Source: Halanaerobium sp.
Lineage (GTDB): Bacteria > Bacillota > Halanaerobiia > Halanaerobiales > Halanaerobiaceae
Reading direction: 5' to 3'
Length of the DNA: 35,970 nucleotides
Assembly: GCA_018399955.1 (NCBI GenBank)
Contig: JAGYNO010000010.1
Coordinates: 1 to 35,970, forward strand
A program made the position numbers and the translations under genes. Below are positions 19,258 through 26,593 of the stretch, one piece after another. The notes below the pieces were generated by a model. The model ran no database searches, was not told the DNA's origin, and was given only the letters and a program-made list of their open reading frames with translations. Position 1 is the stretch's first letter. Each line of letters begins with the position of its first letter.

Positions 19258-19298
19258 TGTCGATATTTATTGGTACCTGGTACCAATAAATATCGACA
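19258..19298. repeat. Perfect 41-bp palindrome between permease gene and dxr
   Basis: Two 20-bp arms (19258-19277 and 19279-19298) are exact reverse complements around a single T at 19278. The centre reads GGTACC-T-GGTACC and the outer part is AT-rich with TCGA ends. There is no run of T directly after it on either strand, so it is not a standard intrinsic terminator. It may be a dispersed palindromic element, a cruciform site, an RNA-processing hairpin or a protein-binding site; nothing here decides which. Confidence 0.9.
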
Positions 19299-19302
19299 AT
19301 AA

Positions 19303-19326
19303 AATCATTTAATCATTTAATCATTT
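19303..19326. repeat. Three tandem copies of an 8-bp unit (AATCATTT)
   Basis: Exact triple repeat at 19303-19310, 19311-19318 and 19319-19326, beginning 5 bp after the 41-bp palindrome. It overlaps the last two codons and stop of the permease gene, so one copy encodes the protein's C-terminus and stop. Possibly a replication-slippage product, or part of the same element as the palindrome. Confidence 0.85.
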
Positions 19327-20378
19327 ATATCAATTAATTCAGAATCAGCAATCGCTTTGATTAAAACCAAAAATGTAGGGCCAACTACAAAACCAATTGT
19401 ACCTAGGATCATATAACCCGCATATAAGGATATCATTGTAGCTAATGGATGTAAACCGAGATGTTCTCCCATTATTTTGCCCTCAGATGCAGAACGCACT
19501 ACTGACAAAGCAAGGTGCAGAATAAATAGAGAAAAAGCCTGACTAAGATTTCCATACATTATGGATATTATAATCCAGGGATAAAACAAAAGTGCAGGAC
19601 CGATAATCGGTATTAAATCCAAAACAGCTGCTGTAATACCAACAATAAGGGCATACTGGTTTCCAATTAAAGTTACCCCTATAGCTGAGATAAAACCAGT
19701 AATAGAAATTAAAATAATAAGTGCCCTAATATATCCAACCGCCGAAATATTCAGCTGACTAAATACATTTGCAATCTTCGGTTTTACTTCTTCTGGAAAA
19801 ATATTAACCAAAAACTCCTTTATTTTTTCCCGGTCTCTGCTGATAAAAAACGCAGCTATAAAAGATATGAATAATATCATAAATACTCTCGGCAATTTAC
19901 TCAATAACTCTAAAATAGTATTAATAAAAGATATAACAGAATTTCTGATTCCATTATAGAGCATCTGCAAGTTATTATTAATAGAATCTTTTATGGCATC
20001 AGATATTTCCCAATTAGCAATAAACTGTTCAAATTCTTCATTCTGCTCGGCCAACCACTGGATTTGTGTATCAATTGTTCTGTAATCCGGCAGATTTCGG
20101 AGCAGACGATTTAATTCCAGATAAATTTGAGCACCACCAAAAAATATAAAGGTGATTAAAATAATTAAGACTAGAAATAAAACTATAATAACAGAAAAAC
20201 CCCTATGAAGAGGAATCTTCTTATCCAGAAAATCAACTATAGGATTGATTAGACTTGCGATTACCGCTGCTATTATAAAAGGAGTAAAATATAAAAAAAA
20301 GTGTTTTAAAAATAATAAACTGAAGAGCAAAAAGATGAACATTAACAGATATTTTATATACCATTTTCTAACTTCCAT
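19317..20378 (-). CDS. AI-2E family membrane permease, YtvI-like
   Basis: Multi-pass inner-membrane protein (353 residues) of the AI-2E/PerM superfamily. Seen: two or three N-terminal hydrophobic helices (residues about 9-90), a central soluble amphipathic segment (about 95-160), and further helices. The conserved C-terminal signature is near 300 (EGKIMGEHLGLHPLATMISLYAGYMILGTIGFVVGP). This resembles YtvI, a sporulation-associated branch, more than the AI-2 exporter TqsA, but the substrate cannot be read from sequence. It starts at the base after the cdsA stop, with a GGTGG ribosome site inside cdsA. Its place between cdsA and dxr is not part of the Bacillus order. Confidence 0.8.
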   Translation of the reverse strand: MEVRKWYIKYLLMFIFLLFSLLFLKHFFLYFTPFIIAAVIASLINPIVDFLDKKIPLHRGFSVIIVLFLVLIILITFIFFGGAQIYLELNRLLRNLPDYRTIDTQIQWLAEQNEEFEQFIANWEISDAIKDSINNNLQMLYNGIRNSVISFINTILELLSKLPRVFMILFISFIAAFFISRDREKIKEFLVNIFPEEVKPKIANVFSQLNISAVGYIRALIILISITGFISAIGVTLIGNQYALIVGITAAVLDLIPIIGPALLFYPWIIISIMYGNLSQAFSLFILHLALSVVRSASEGKIMGEHLGLHPLATMISLYAGYMILGTIGFVVGPTFLVLIKAIADSELIDIND

Positions 20379-21194
20379 TTAGCCCACCACCAGTAAAAAG
20401 TATAAAAAATAATAAGTTAGAGGGGCTGTAAAAATAAAACTATCAAATCTATCTAAAATACCACCGTGTCCAGGAATTATATTTCCTGTGTCTTTAATAT
20501 TAAAATCTCTTTTTAAACATGACTCAAATAGATCACCAAAAATCGCAGCAGTTGGAAATGCAAAAGCAAAGATAAACCAGTATATATTAAAAATATTAAA
20601 AAACAATGATACAGCTATAATAAATACTGCTGTTAGACATATTCCACCAACTGCACCAGCAACTGTTTTATTTGGACTAATAACAGGTGCCATCGATTTT
20701 TTTCCGAATTTTTTGCCTGTAAAATATGCACCAGTATCAGTTAACCAGGTAGCAATTAATACAAACCACAATGCACTAGTGTTTATAAATGGGTCACTAT
20801 TATAGCTATGTAGGAATATTGCAAAAGATAAGCCTCCAGCTATATAAAGTATGCCGAAAAGTTCAAGGGTTATATTACACATAAATTTATCTTCTTCATA
20901 ATGATAAAGGTGATAAATATACAAAATCAATATAATAATAAATAAAATTATTCCATAAGGTAAAAAATTATAATTATTTGTAAATAAATAACTTTTAAAT
21001 ACTACTAAAATTGAAGCTGAATATAAAATTAATTTTAAAAATTTAGATTTAATTGAAAGTACATCTGCATATTCTTTAATCCCGAGCAGAGTTATTGCAG
21101 ATGCAGTTAAGAAAAATATAAATGGACCAGAAAAGATTAATAATAATAATATAAGTATCCCGATAACAGCACTTATTATTCTTTTTTTAAGCAT
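20379..21194 (-). CDS. cdsA: Phosphatidate cytidylyltransferase (CDP-diglyceride synthase)
   Basis: Makes CDP-diacylglycerol from phosphatidic acid and CTP for phospholipid synthesis. Integral membrane protein of about 271 residues with many hydrophobic helices. Seen: WLTDTGAYFTGKKFGK, SPNKTVAGAVGG and the CdsA signature ESCLKRDFNIKDTGNIIPGHGGILDRFDS near the C-terminus. Several in-frame starts exist from 21209; the ATG at 21192-21194 (MLKKRIISAV) has GGTGA five bases upstream and overlaps the uppS stop by 8 nt. It abuts the permease gene with no gap. Confidence 0.95.
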   Translation of the reverse strand: MLKKRIISAVIGILILLLLIFSGPFIFFLTASAITLLGIKEYADVLSIKSKFLKLILYSASILVVFKSYLFTNNYNFLPYGIILFIIILILYIYHLYHYEEDKFMCNITLELFGILYIAGGLSFAIFLHSYNSDPFINTSALWFVLIATWLTDTGAYFTGKKFGKKSMAPVISPNKTVAGAVGGICLTAVFIIAVSLFFNIFNIYWFIFAFAFPTAAIFGDLFESCLKRDFNIKDTGNIIPGHGGILDRFDSFIFTAPLTYYFLYFLLVVG

Positions 21195-21906
21195 TTTTAT
21201 CACCATCATTTAAAGCGCCAAATTTTCTTTCTCTATTTCTAAAATCTTCTAATGCTGCATCAAGCTCAGCTGCATCAAAATCCGGCCAGTATTTATCAGT
21301 AAAATAAAGTTCAGCATATGCAGACTGCCAGAGCAAGAAGTTGCTGAGGCGCTTATCTCCACCAGTCCTAATTAACAGTTCAATATCTTGAAAGTCTGAG
21401 CTGTAAAGATAAGAAGAAAATAAATCTTCATCGAGCTCATCAATATTAAAACCCTTATTTTGAGATTCTATAAATATTTTTTTAGCGGCATCAACAATCT
21501 CTGCACGCCCACCATAATTAAAAGCTATATTTAAAGTTAAACATTTATTTTTTTTTGATTTGATTTCAATATGTTCTATTTCTTTTATTAAATTTTTGCT
21601 CAGTCCATTTTTTCTGCCGATAAAATTAATCCTCACGCCATTATCTAATAAATCTTTCACTTCATTTCTCATCGTTTTTTTCATCAGAGCAAGCAAAAAA
21701 TCAACTTCAGCTTTTGGTCTTTTCCAATTTTCAGTAGAAAAAGCATAAACAGTTAGAGAGCTTATATCTGTCTCAACAGCATATTTAACTATTTTTTTTA
21801 AAGTTTTAACGCCCTCTTTATGGCCTTCATGTCTTGCTAGGCCTCTATTTTGTGCCCAGCGGCCGTTACCATCCATAATTATTGCTACATGTTGAGGAGG
21901 ATACAT
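21187..21906 (-). CDS. uppS: Undecaprenyl diphosphate synthase (cis-prenyltransferase)
   Basis: Builds the C55 lipid carrier for peptidoglycan by adding isopentenyl units to farnesyl diphosphate. Seen: catalytic HVAIIMDGNGRWAQNRG (Asp near residue 12), RHEGHKEG, LTVYAFSTENWKRP, LNIAFNYGGRAEI and the C-terminal LLIRTGGDKRLSNFLLWQSAYAELYF with the IPP-binding Arg residues. The 239 residues are typical. Start ATG with GGAAGG upstream. A small hairpin lies between it and the preceding 70-residue gene. Confidence 0.97.
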   Translation of the reverse strand: MYPPQHVAIIMDGNGRWAQNRGLARHEGHKEGVKTLKKIVKYAVETDISSLTVYAFSTENWKRPKAEVDFLLALMKKTMRNEVKDLLDNGVRINFIGRKNGLSKNLIKEIEHIEIKSKKNKCLTLNIAFNYGGRAEIVDAAKKIFIESQNKGFNIDELDEDLFSSYLYSSDFQDIELLIRTGGDKRLSNFLLWQSAYAELYFTDKYWPDFDAAELDAALEDFRNRERKFGALNDGDKNA

Positions 21907-21934
21907 GAAATCATTCCTTCCAATTAATTAATTA

Positions 21935-21952
21935 CCCCCTCAAAAAAGGGGG
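21935..21952 (-). terminator. C5/G5 hairpin between small ORF and uppS
   Basis: Arms 21935-21940 and 21947-21952 form six pairs, mostly G-C, with a 6-nt loop. The tail on the minus strand is TAATTAATTAATT rather than a U-run, so it is at best a partial terminator; it could instead protect RNA ends or modulate uppS expression. Confidence 0.45.
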
Positions 21953-21959
21953 CATAAAG

Positions 21960-22172
21960 TTAGTCATTATATTGAAAAGACCAAATAATTTCTAAAAAGT
22001 CTTCTGTGTCAGAAATATTGATAATTCTTTTTATTCCCAGTTCAGACTGATCTTCGATTTTTTTATTTGGAGGTTTAGTCTGAATTAATTTATAATTTAT
22101 CTTTTTTTTATCAAAAAACACAAGAACTTCTTTGAGTGGAGAAGCAAGCAATTTATCTTTATCTAAATTCAT
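21960..22172 (-). CDS. Uncharacterised 70-residue protein between frr and uppS
   Basis: I do not recognise a named family. The protein is soluble and charged. An N-terminal helix (SPLKEVLVFFDKKKINYKLIQT) leads to a TKPPNKK turn, then a predicted beta-rich end (GIKRIINISDTEDFLEIIWSFQ). The translation starts 4 nt after the frr stop, which argues that it is real. From general knowledge, small proteins with a similar helix-strand-PP layout occur at this position in other clostridia, but I cannot verify homology here. No Cys, membrane segment or signal peptide is present. Confidence 0.7.
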   Translation of the reverse strand: MNLDKDKLLASPLKEVLVFFDKKKINYKLIQTKPPNKKIEDQSELGIKRIINISDTEDFLEIIWSFQYND

Positions 22173-22175
22173 AAT

Positions 22176-22733
22176 TTATACTTCCATTATCTCTTCTTCT
22201 TTTTTCTCTGTAATATTATCAATTTTATCAATATACTCATCAGTCAATTCCTGAACATTATCTAATCCACGGTGCATATTATCTTCTGAAATTTCTCCTT
22301 CATCCTCCAGCATTTCTAACTCATCATTAGCATCTCTTCTAATGCTGCGGATTGCAATTCTTCCTTTTTCCGCTTTTTTATGAAGAATTTTAACCAGTTC
22401 TTTTCTTCTTTCTTCAGTTAATTGTGGTATATTGATTCTAATAACATTCCCATCATTGTTGGGATTCAAACCAATATTTTCCTGGAGAATAGCTTTTTCA
22501 ATTGCTTCAATATTATTTTTATCCCAAGGTTCAATTACTATCTGGCGGGCTTCTGGTGCCATCACCTTTGCCATCTGCTGAATTGGAGTTGCAACTCCAT
22601 AATTATTTGCTTTTATATTCTCTACTAATGATGGCCTGGCTCTTCCCGTTCTTATTGTGTTTAAATCTTCTTTTGTGGATTCCAGAGATTTTTGCATTTT
22701 TTCTTCAGTTTCTCTCATAACTTCTCTAAACAT
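22176..22733 (-). CDS. frr: Ribosome recycling factor
   Basis: With EF-G, splits post-termination ribosomes. The 185 residues match the usual length. Seen: the N-terminal helix (EEKMQKSLESTKEDLNTIRTGRARPSLVENI), YGVATPIQQMAKVMAPEARQIVIEPWD for domain II, NDGNVIRINIPQLTEERRKELVK, and the C-terminal three-helix bundle with RRDANDELEMLE. ATG has GGGGGGT upstream. It is downstream of pyrH as in nearly all Firmicutes. Confidence 0.97.
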   Translation of the reverse strand: MFREVMRETEEKMQKSLESTKEDLNTIRTGRARPSLVENIKANNYGVATPIQQMAKVMAPEARQIVIEPWDKNNIEAIEKAILQENIGLNPNNDGNVIRINIPQLTEERRKELVKILHKKAEKGRIAIRSIRRDANDELEMLEDEGEISEDNMHRGLDNVQELTDEYIDKIDNITEKKEEEIMEV

Positions 22734-22771
22734 AAATTGACCCCCCTAATTAAATTAACGCTCAGATTATA

Positions 22772-23491
22772 TTAACTAACAGAAGTACCAATATTTTCTC
22801 CGAGCAGCACTCTTTTAATATTACCTTCTTTTTTTACTGCGAAAACTTCAAGTGGAATCTTATTATCCATACATAATGAAACCGCAGTAAAGTCCATAAC
22901 TCTAAGTGAGTTATTTAATAAGTCTAGATAACTTAAACTATCAAGCCTCTGGGCATCTTGATTGACACTGGGATCAGAGTCATAGATTCCATCTACATTT
23001 TTAGCCATCAAGATTACATCAGCATTAATCTCGGCAGCTCGTAAAGCAGCTGTTGTATCTGTTGAGAAAAATGGATTACCTGTTCCAGCAGCAAAGATTA
23101 CAATCCTGCCCTTTTCAAGATGCCTGATAGCTCTTCTTCTTATATAAGGCTCAGCTATCTGACGCATTTCTATTGCTGACTGAACACGAGTTTCAATATC
23201 AAATTTCTCTATCGCATCCTGCAGAGCTAAAGCATTTATAACAGTTGCCAGCATTCCCATATAATCAGCTGTTCCTCTATCCATACCTTTAGCACTTCCA
23301 GCAATACCCCTAAAAATATTCCCTCCACCAACTACTACTGCCATTTCTATATCTGTAGTTTTAACTACATCACTTATTTCAGCTGCAATTTTTTTGATCA
23401 TTTCCGGATCAATACCATAACCATTTGTTCCGGATAAAGCTTCTCCACTAATTTTAAGCAGTACTCTCGAATAAATTGGTTTTTCTGTCAT
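22772..23491 (-). CDS. pyrH: UMP kinase
   Basis: Phosphorylates UMP to UDP; hexameric amino-acid-kinase fold, usually GTP-activated. Seen: [97 protein letters not shown] and the C-terminal [19 protein letters not shown]. The open frame begins with an ATG at 23509, but that ATG is itself part of the ATGGAGG ribosome site, so the ATG at 23489-23491 ([10 protein letters not shown], 239 residues) is chosen. It follows the tsf terminator, so it needs its own promoter or read-through; none is clear in 23492-23562. Confidence 0.96.
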   Translation of the reverse strand: MTEKPIYSRVLLKISGEALSGTNGYGIDPEMIKKIAAEISDVVKTTDIEMAVVVGGGNIFRGIAGSAKGMDRGTADYMGMLATVINALALQDAIEKFDIETRVQSAIEMRQIAEPYIRRRAIRHLEKGRIVIFAAGTGNPFFSTDTTAALRAAEINADVILMAKNVDGIYDSDPSVNQDAQRLDSLSYLDLLNNSLRVMDFTAVSLCMDNKIPLEVFAVKKEGNIKRVLLGENIGTSVS

Positions 23492-23567
23492 TATATAATT
23501 AACCTCCATTAAATATTATTCTCTAATTTAAAGCTAATTCCTCTATTAAAAACAAATTTACTTAAAA

Positions 23568-23597
23568 AAAGAGAACACCAACTTAAGTGCTCTCCTT
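23568..23597 (-). terminator. Rho-independent terminator after tsf
   Basis: Arms 23568-23578 and 23587-23597 make an 11-bp stem, including G-U pairs, with an 8-nt loop, followed on the minus strand by an uninterrupted T-run. A strong intrinsic terminator between tsf and pyrH. Confidence 0.88.
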
Positions 23598-23606
23598 TTT
23601 TAATTA

Positions 23607-24503
23607 TTATTGATTTTTAACAGCTTCTACTTCTGCAGCAAAATCTTCTTCTTTCTTTTCAATTCCTTCACCAATTTCAAAACGTGTAAAACTATTGATT
23701 TCCAAATCATTTTCTTTAAGAACATCTGCAACAGTTTTTTCGTCATCTCTAACAAAAGGCTGTTCTAAAAGACATACCTGTGTGTAATATTTATTAATCT
23801 TACCTTCAACAATCTGATCAATAATATGCTCAGGTTTTCCTTCATTAAGCATCTGTTCTTTATAGATTTTCTTTTCTTTTTCAATATTTTTTTGGCTGAC
23901 AGAATCTCTATCTAAAAATTCTGGATTAATAGCAGCAATATGCATAGCAATATCTTTAGCGGTTTGTTCTTTATCAGCAGAAAAATCATCAGCAAAATCT
24001 ACTATAACACCAATTTTCCCACCTAAATGAATATATCCATAAAGAAAGCCATCTGTATTATAGCGGTCAAATCTTCTTAAATTGATATTTTCACCTATAC
24101 CAGCAATTGCTTCTTTAATTACAGTGTTTACAGTTTTGGATTCATCTTTAAACCAATTTTCTTCACTAACTGCTTCCACATCTTCAGCTTCACTGTTGAG
24201 TACATGTTCAGTAATATCTGAAACTAAATTTTTAAACTGATCATTTTTAGCAACAAAATCTGTTTCTGAATTAACCTCAACCAGTACACCTTTTTTGCGG
24301 TCATCAGTTATATTTAAAACAACTAATCCTTCGGCAGCAATTCTACCTGCTTTTTTAGCTGCATCAGACATACCTTTTTCACGCAGATACTCAACTGCAG
24401 CTTCTACATCTCCATCAACTTCATTTAGAGCTTTTTTGCAGTCAAGAACTCCTGCTCCAGTACGGGAACGCAGTTCTTTTATATCTTTCATTGTAACTCC
24501 CAT
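23607..24503 (-). CDS. tsf: Translation elongation factor Ts
   Basis: Nucleotide exchange factor for EF-Tu. The 298 residues match the family. Seen: the N-terminal UBA-like domain (MKDIKELRSRTGAGVLDCKKALNE and the AVEYLREKGMSDAAKKAGRIAAEGL segment), the EF-Tu-contact motif SETDFVAKND, and the C-terminal LLEQPFVRDDEKTVADVL. The first ATG (24501-24503, MGVTMKD) has AGGAGGT eight bases upstream and is preferred over the internal ATG four codons later. It is bracketed by terminators on both sides, so it is probably expressed on its own, unlike the usual rpsB-tsf operon. Confidence 0.96.
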   Translation of the reverse strand: MGVTMKDIKELRSRTGAGVLDCKKALNEVDGDVEAAVEYLREKGMSDAAKKAGRIAAEGLVVLNITDDRKKGVLVEVNSETDFVAKNDQFKNLVSDITEHVLNSEAEDVEAVSEENWFKDESKTVNTVIKEAIAGIGENINLRRFDRYNTDGFLYGYIHLGGKIGVIVDFADDFSADKEQTAKDIAMHIAAINPEFLDRDSVSQKNIEKEKKIYKEQMLNEGKPEHIIDQIVEGKINKYYTQVCLLEQPFVRDDEKTVADVLKENDLEINSFTRFEIGEGIEKKEEDFAAEVEAVKNQ

Positions 24504-24561
24504 TAAATATTACCTCCTTAATATTTACTTAAGACACTTATATTTTATACAAAAAATGTTC

Positions 24562-24589
24562 ATTATATAAATAAGGACATTTGTCTTAA
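24562..24589 (-). promoter_or_regulatory. Candidate promoter for tsf
   Basis: On the minus strand, TTAAGA (24589-24584) and a consensus TATAAT (24567-24562) are 16 bp apart, in the 155-nt gap between the rpsB terminator and tsf. The -10 is perfect and the -35 matches 4 of 6. In DNA this AT-rich the match could be chance, but a promoter is expected here. Confidence 0.4.
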
Positions 24590-24658
24590 ATGTAATTAAT
24601 ATAATTATATTTAAGCAAAAAAATATTTCTTTTTATTGTCTAAATAATAATAATGTTA

Positions 24659-24696
24659 AAAAGCGCGGCAAAGCTAAAAACTTCACCAGCGCTTTT
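24659..24696 (-). terminator. Rho-independent terminator after rpsB
   Basis: Outer arms AAAAGCG/CGCTTTT (24659-24665 with 24690-24696) extend inward with one bulged base through about eight more pairs, including G-U, to a 7-nt loop, giving about 15 bp. The minus-strand tail is TTTTTAACATT. It uncouples rpsB from tsf. Confidence 0.85.
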
Positions 24697-24708
24697 ATTC
24701 TTTGCAAA

Positions 24709-25461
24709 TTATTGAGCAGATTCTTCTTGAACTTCAGCTTCAGCCTCAGCCTGTTCTTCTTGAGCTTGTGCTTCCTGTCTACCCTGTTTTCCTGCTAATA
24801 CTGCATCAGAAATAACACTGGTAATTAACTTGACAGCCCTAATAGCATCATCATTACCTGGAATAACATAATCTATCAGATCTGGATCACAATTTGTATC
24901 AAGAATTGACACAATTGGAATATCCAGCTTTATTGCCTCAGCTACTGCTATATCTTCTTTTTTAGCATCGGTAATAAATAAAATATCTGGTAGACCATTC
25001 ATATTTCTAATGCCACCAAGAAATCTTTCGAGCTTATCGTGTTCTTTATTTAACTCAATAACCTCTTTTTTAGGCAGAACCTCAAAGATACCTTCTTCTT
25101 CCATCTTTTCAAGCTCATCTAAACGGTCAATACGCTTTTTGATTGTTTGATAGTTAGTTAACATACCACCTAACCAGCGCTGGTTGACATAGGGCATCCC
25201 ACATCTTTCCGCTTCTTTTTTGATAGTTTCTTGTGCTTGACGTTTAGTTCCTACGAAAAGAACTTTTTTACCTTTAGCAGCTTCTTCTTTGACGAAATTA
25301 TATGCATCATCAATTAATTTTACTGTCTGCTGAAGGTCAATAATATAGATTCCGTTTCTTTCAGTGAAAATATATGTTTCCATTTTAGGATTCCATCTTT
25401 TAGTCTGATGACCAAAATGAACACCCGATTCGAGGAGTTGTTTCATGTTTACTACTGACAT
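24709..25461 (-). CDS. rpsB: 30S ribosomal protein S2
   Basis: Small-subunit protein bound at the head-body junction. Seen: [96 protein letters not shown] and [31 protein letters not shown]. The final 25 residues or so after GKQGR form a Glu/Gln/Ala-rich acidic tail. Length 250. Start ATG follows AGGAGGTG at a slightly long distance. It has its own promoter and a folded leader upstream, and a terminator downstream. Confidence 0.97.
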   Translation of the reverse strand: MSVVNMKQLLESGVHFGHQTKRWNPKMETYIFTERNGIYIIDLQQTVKLIDDAYNFVKEEAAKGKKVLFVGTKRQAQETIKKEAERCGMPYVNQRWLGGMLTNYQTIKKRIDRLDELEKMEEEGIFEVLPKKEVIELNKEHDKLERFLGGIRNMNGLPDILFITDAKKEDIAVAEAIKLDIPIVSILDTNCDPDLIDYVIPGNDDAIRAVKLITSVISDAVLAGKQGRQEAQAQEEQAEAEAEVQEESAQ

Positions 25462-25493
25462 AACTCCTGCACCTCCTTTCTGGTTTTAGCCTC

Positions 25494-25557
25494 CGACAAC
25501 ATCAGCTCTAAACACAACTGTATTTAAATACAGCACCAGCATTTAGATCAATTGTCG
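25494..25557 (-). promoter_or_regulatory. Structured rpsB leader RNA, candidate S2 autoregulatory element
   Basis: Three nested helices lie between the promoter and the rpsB start. The outer CGACAA/UUGUCG pairs 25557-25552 with 25499-25494. The middle CUAAA/UUUAG pairs 25546-25542 with 25512-25508. The inner hairpin is a perfect palindrome, CTGTATTTAAATACAG (25518-25533). Internal loops are asymmetric and purine-rich. The element ends about 15 nt before the Shine-Dalgarno. Translational or transcriptional feedback by S2 is inferred from position. Confidence 0.6.
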
Positions 25558-25577
25558 TGTGTATTTTGCCACAAAAA

Positions 25578-25606
25578 AGTATAACACAGTATTTGTAATT
25601 AATCAA
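25578..25606 (-). promoter_or_regulatory. Promoter of rpsB
   Basis: Minus strand TTGATT (25606-25601), a 17-bp spacer, and TATACT (25583-25578): five of six consensus bases at the -10 and four of six at the -35, at ideal spacing. The expected start is near 25570, giving a leader of about 110 nt that contains the nested-helix element. The rest of the 317-nt gap (25607-25719) is AT-rich with nothing I recognise. Confidence 0.75.
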
Positions 25607-25719
25607 GTAAATTTAGTATAACTTTTATAATTCCATAAATATACAGAAAAATTTTCTTTCAGTTTTTTTCTAAAAATATATCATAAGAAATTATAGATAA
25701 AGATAAATTAAAATATCTA

Positions 25720-25752
25720 AATAAAACCTCCCCAATAAGAGAAGGTTTTATT
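25720..25752 (-). terminator. Rho-independent terminator after codY
   Basis: Arms 25720-25731 and 25741-25752 form a 12-bp stem (AATAAAACCTTC with GGAGGTTTTATT on the minus strand), loop 9 nt, followed by T-rich sequence. It ends the hslV-hslU-codY unit. Confidence 0.85.
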
Positions 25753-25778
25753 TTAATTACAACTTTAATTATATCAGT

Positions 25779-26561
25779 TTAAGCTTTTAGTTTTTCAAGT
25801 TCATCAAGTAAATTATCATTCAAGACTTTAATATAAGTACCTTTCATACCTAAAGAACGTGATTCAATTACTCCTGCACTCTCAAACTTTCTCAGTGCAT
25901 TTACAATAACAGAGCGGGTTATTCCAACTCTATCTGCAACTTTGCTTGCCACCAGCAGTCCTTCATCTCCATCCAGCTCTTCAAAAATATGTTCTATAGC
26001 TTCCAATTCAGAATATGAAAGTGTATCTATAGCAATTTGAACTGCAGCTTTTTTACGAGCCTCTTTTTCTACTCTTTCACTACGTGCTCTTAAAATTTCC
26101 ATTCCAACAACTGATGCACCGTATTCTGCAAGTACAAGATCTTCATCATCAAATTCAGAGCCATATCTAGCTAATACAAGTGTTCCAAGCCTATCTCCAC
26201 CACCAATTACAGGTACGATAGTAGTCAATTTATTTTCAAAAAGACATTCTTCTCCTTTGGCAAATACACATTTACCATCTTTTTGTTCAATATTTGACTT
26301 TGTTTCACGAATTCTTAAGAGGCCTTTGTTGTATTCTTCTGGAAAACTTCCATCTTCAATGACTTCTTCTTCCATGATATCACATTCAAAATCATCTAAA
26401 AGACTGTAGCCTAAAATCTTACCCTTTTTGCTTGTCACATAAATATTACACTTTATTGCTTCTTTAAGAACATAAGCCATGTCAGAAAAATCTACAGCAT
26501 TACCCCCAGTTCTCTGCAGCAACCTGTTAATCTTTCTACTTTTTTCTAATATACTACCCAT
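25779..26561 (-). CDS. codY: GTP- and branched-chain-amino-acid-sensing global repressor CodY
   Basis: Dimeric transcription regulator that represses stationary-phase and amino-acid genes when GTP and Ile/Leu/Val are high. Seen: an N-terminal GAF ligand-binding domain (about 1-155; [24 protein letters not shown], a [33 protein letters not shown] core), a linker helix, and a C-terminal winged helix-turn-helix ([44 protein letters not shown]). The ATG at 26559-26561 is chosen because GGAGG is eight bases upstream; an earlier in-frame ATG at 26576 is itself part of that site. Length 260. It is third after hslV-hslU, as in Bacillus. Confidence 0.96.
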   Translation of the reverse strand: MGSILEKSRKINRLLQRTGGNAVDFSDMAYVLKEAIKCNIYVTSKKGKILGYSLLDDFECDIMEEEVIEDGSFPEEYNKGLLRIRETKSNIEQKDGKCVFAKGEECLFENKLTTIVPVIGGGDRLGTLVLARYGSEFDDEDLVLAEYGASVVGMEILRARSERVEKEARKKAAVQIAIDTLSYSELEAIEHIFEELDGDEGLLVASKVADRVGITRSVIVNALRKFESAGVIESRSLGMKGTYIKVLNDNLLDELEKLKA

Positions 26562-26593
26562 TTTGATCTCCTCCATTTATCTTTTCTTAATAA

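Noticed and set aside
22422-22720. Two overlapping plus-strand frames opposite frr
   Set aside because: Antisense to a fully conserved ribosome recycling factor; hydrophobic composition follows from the complement of charged codons.
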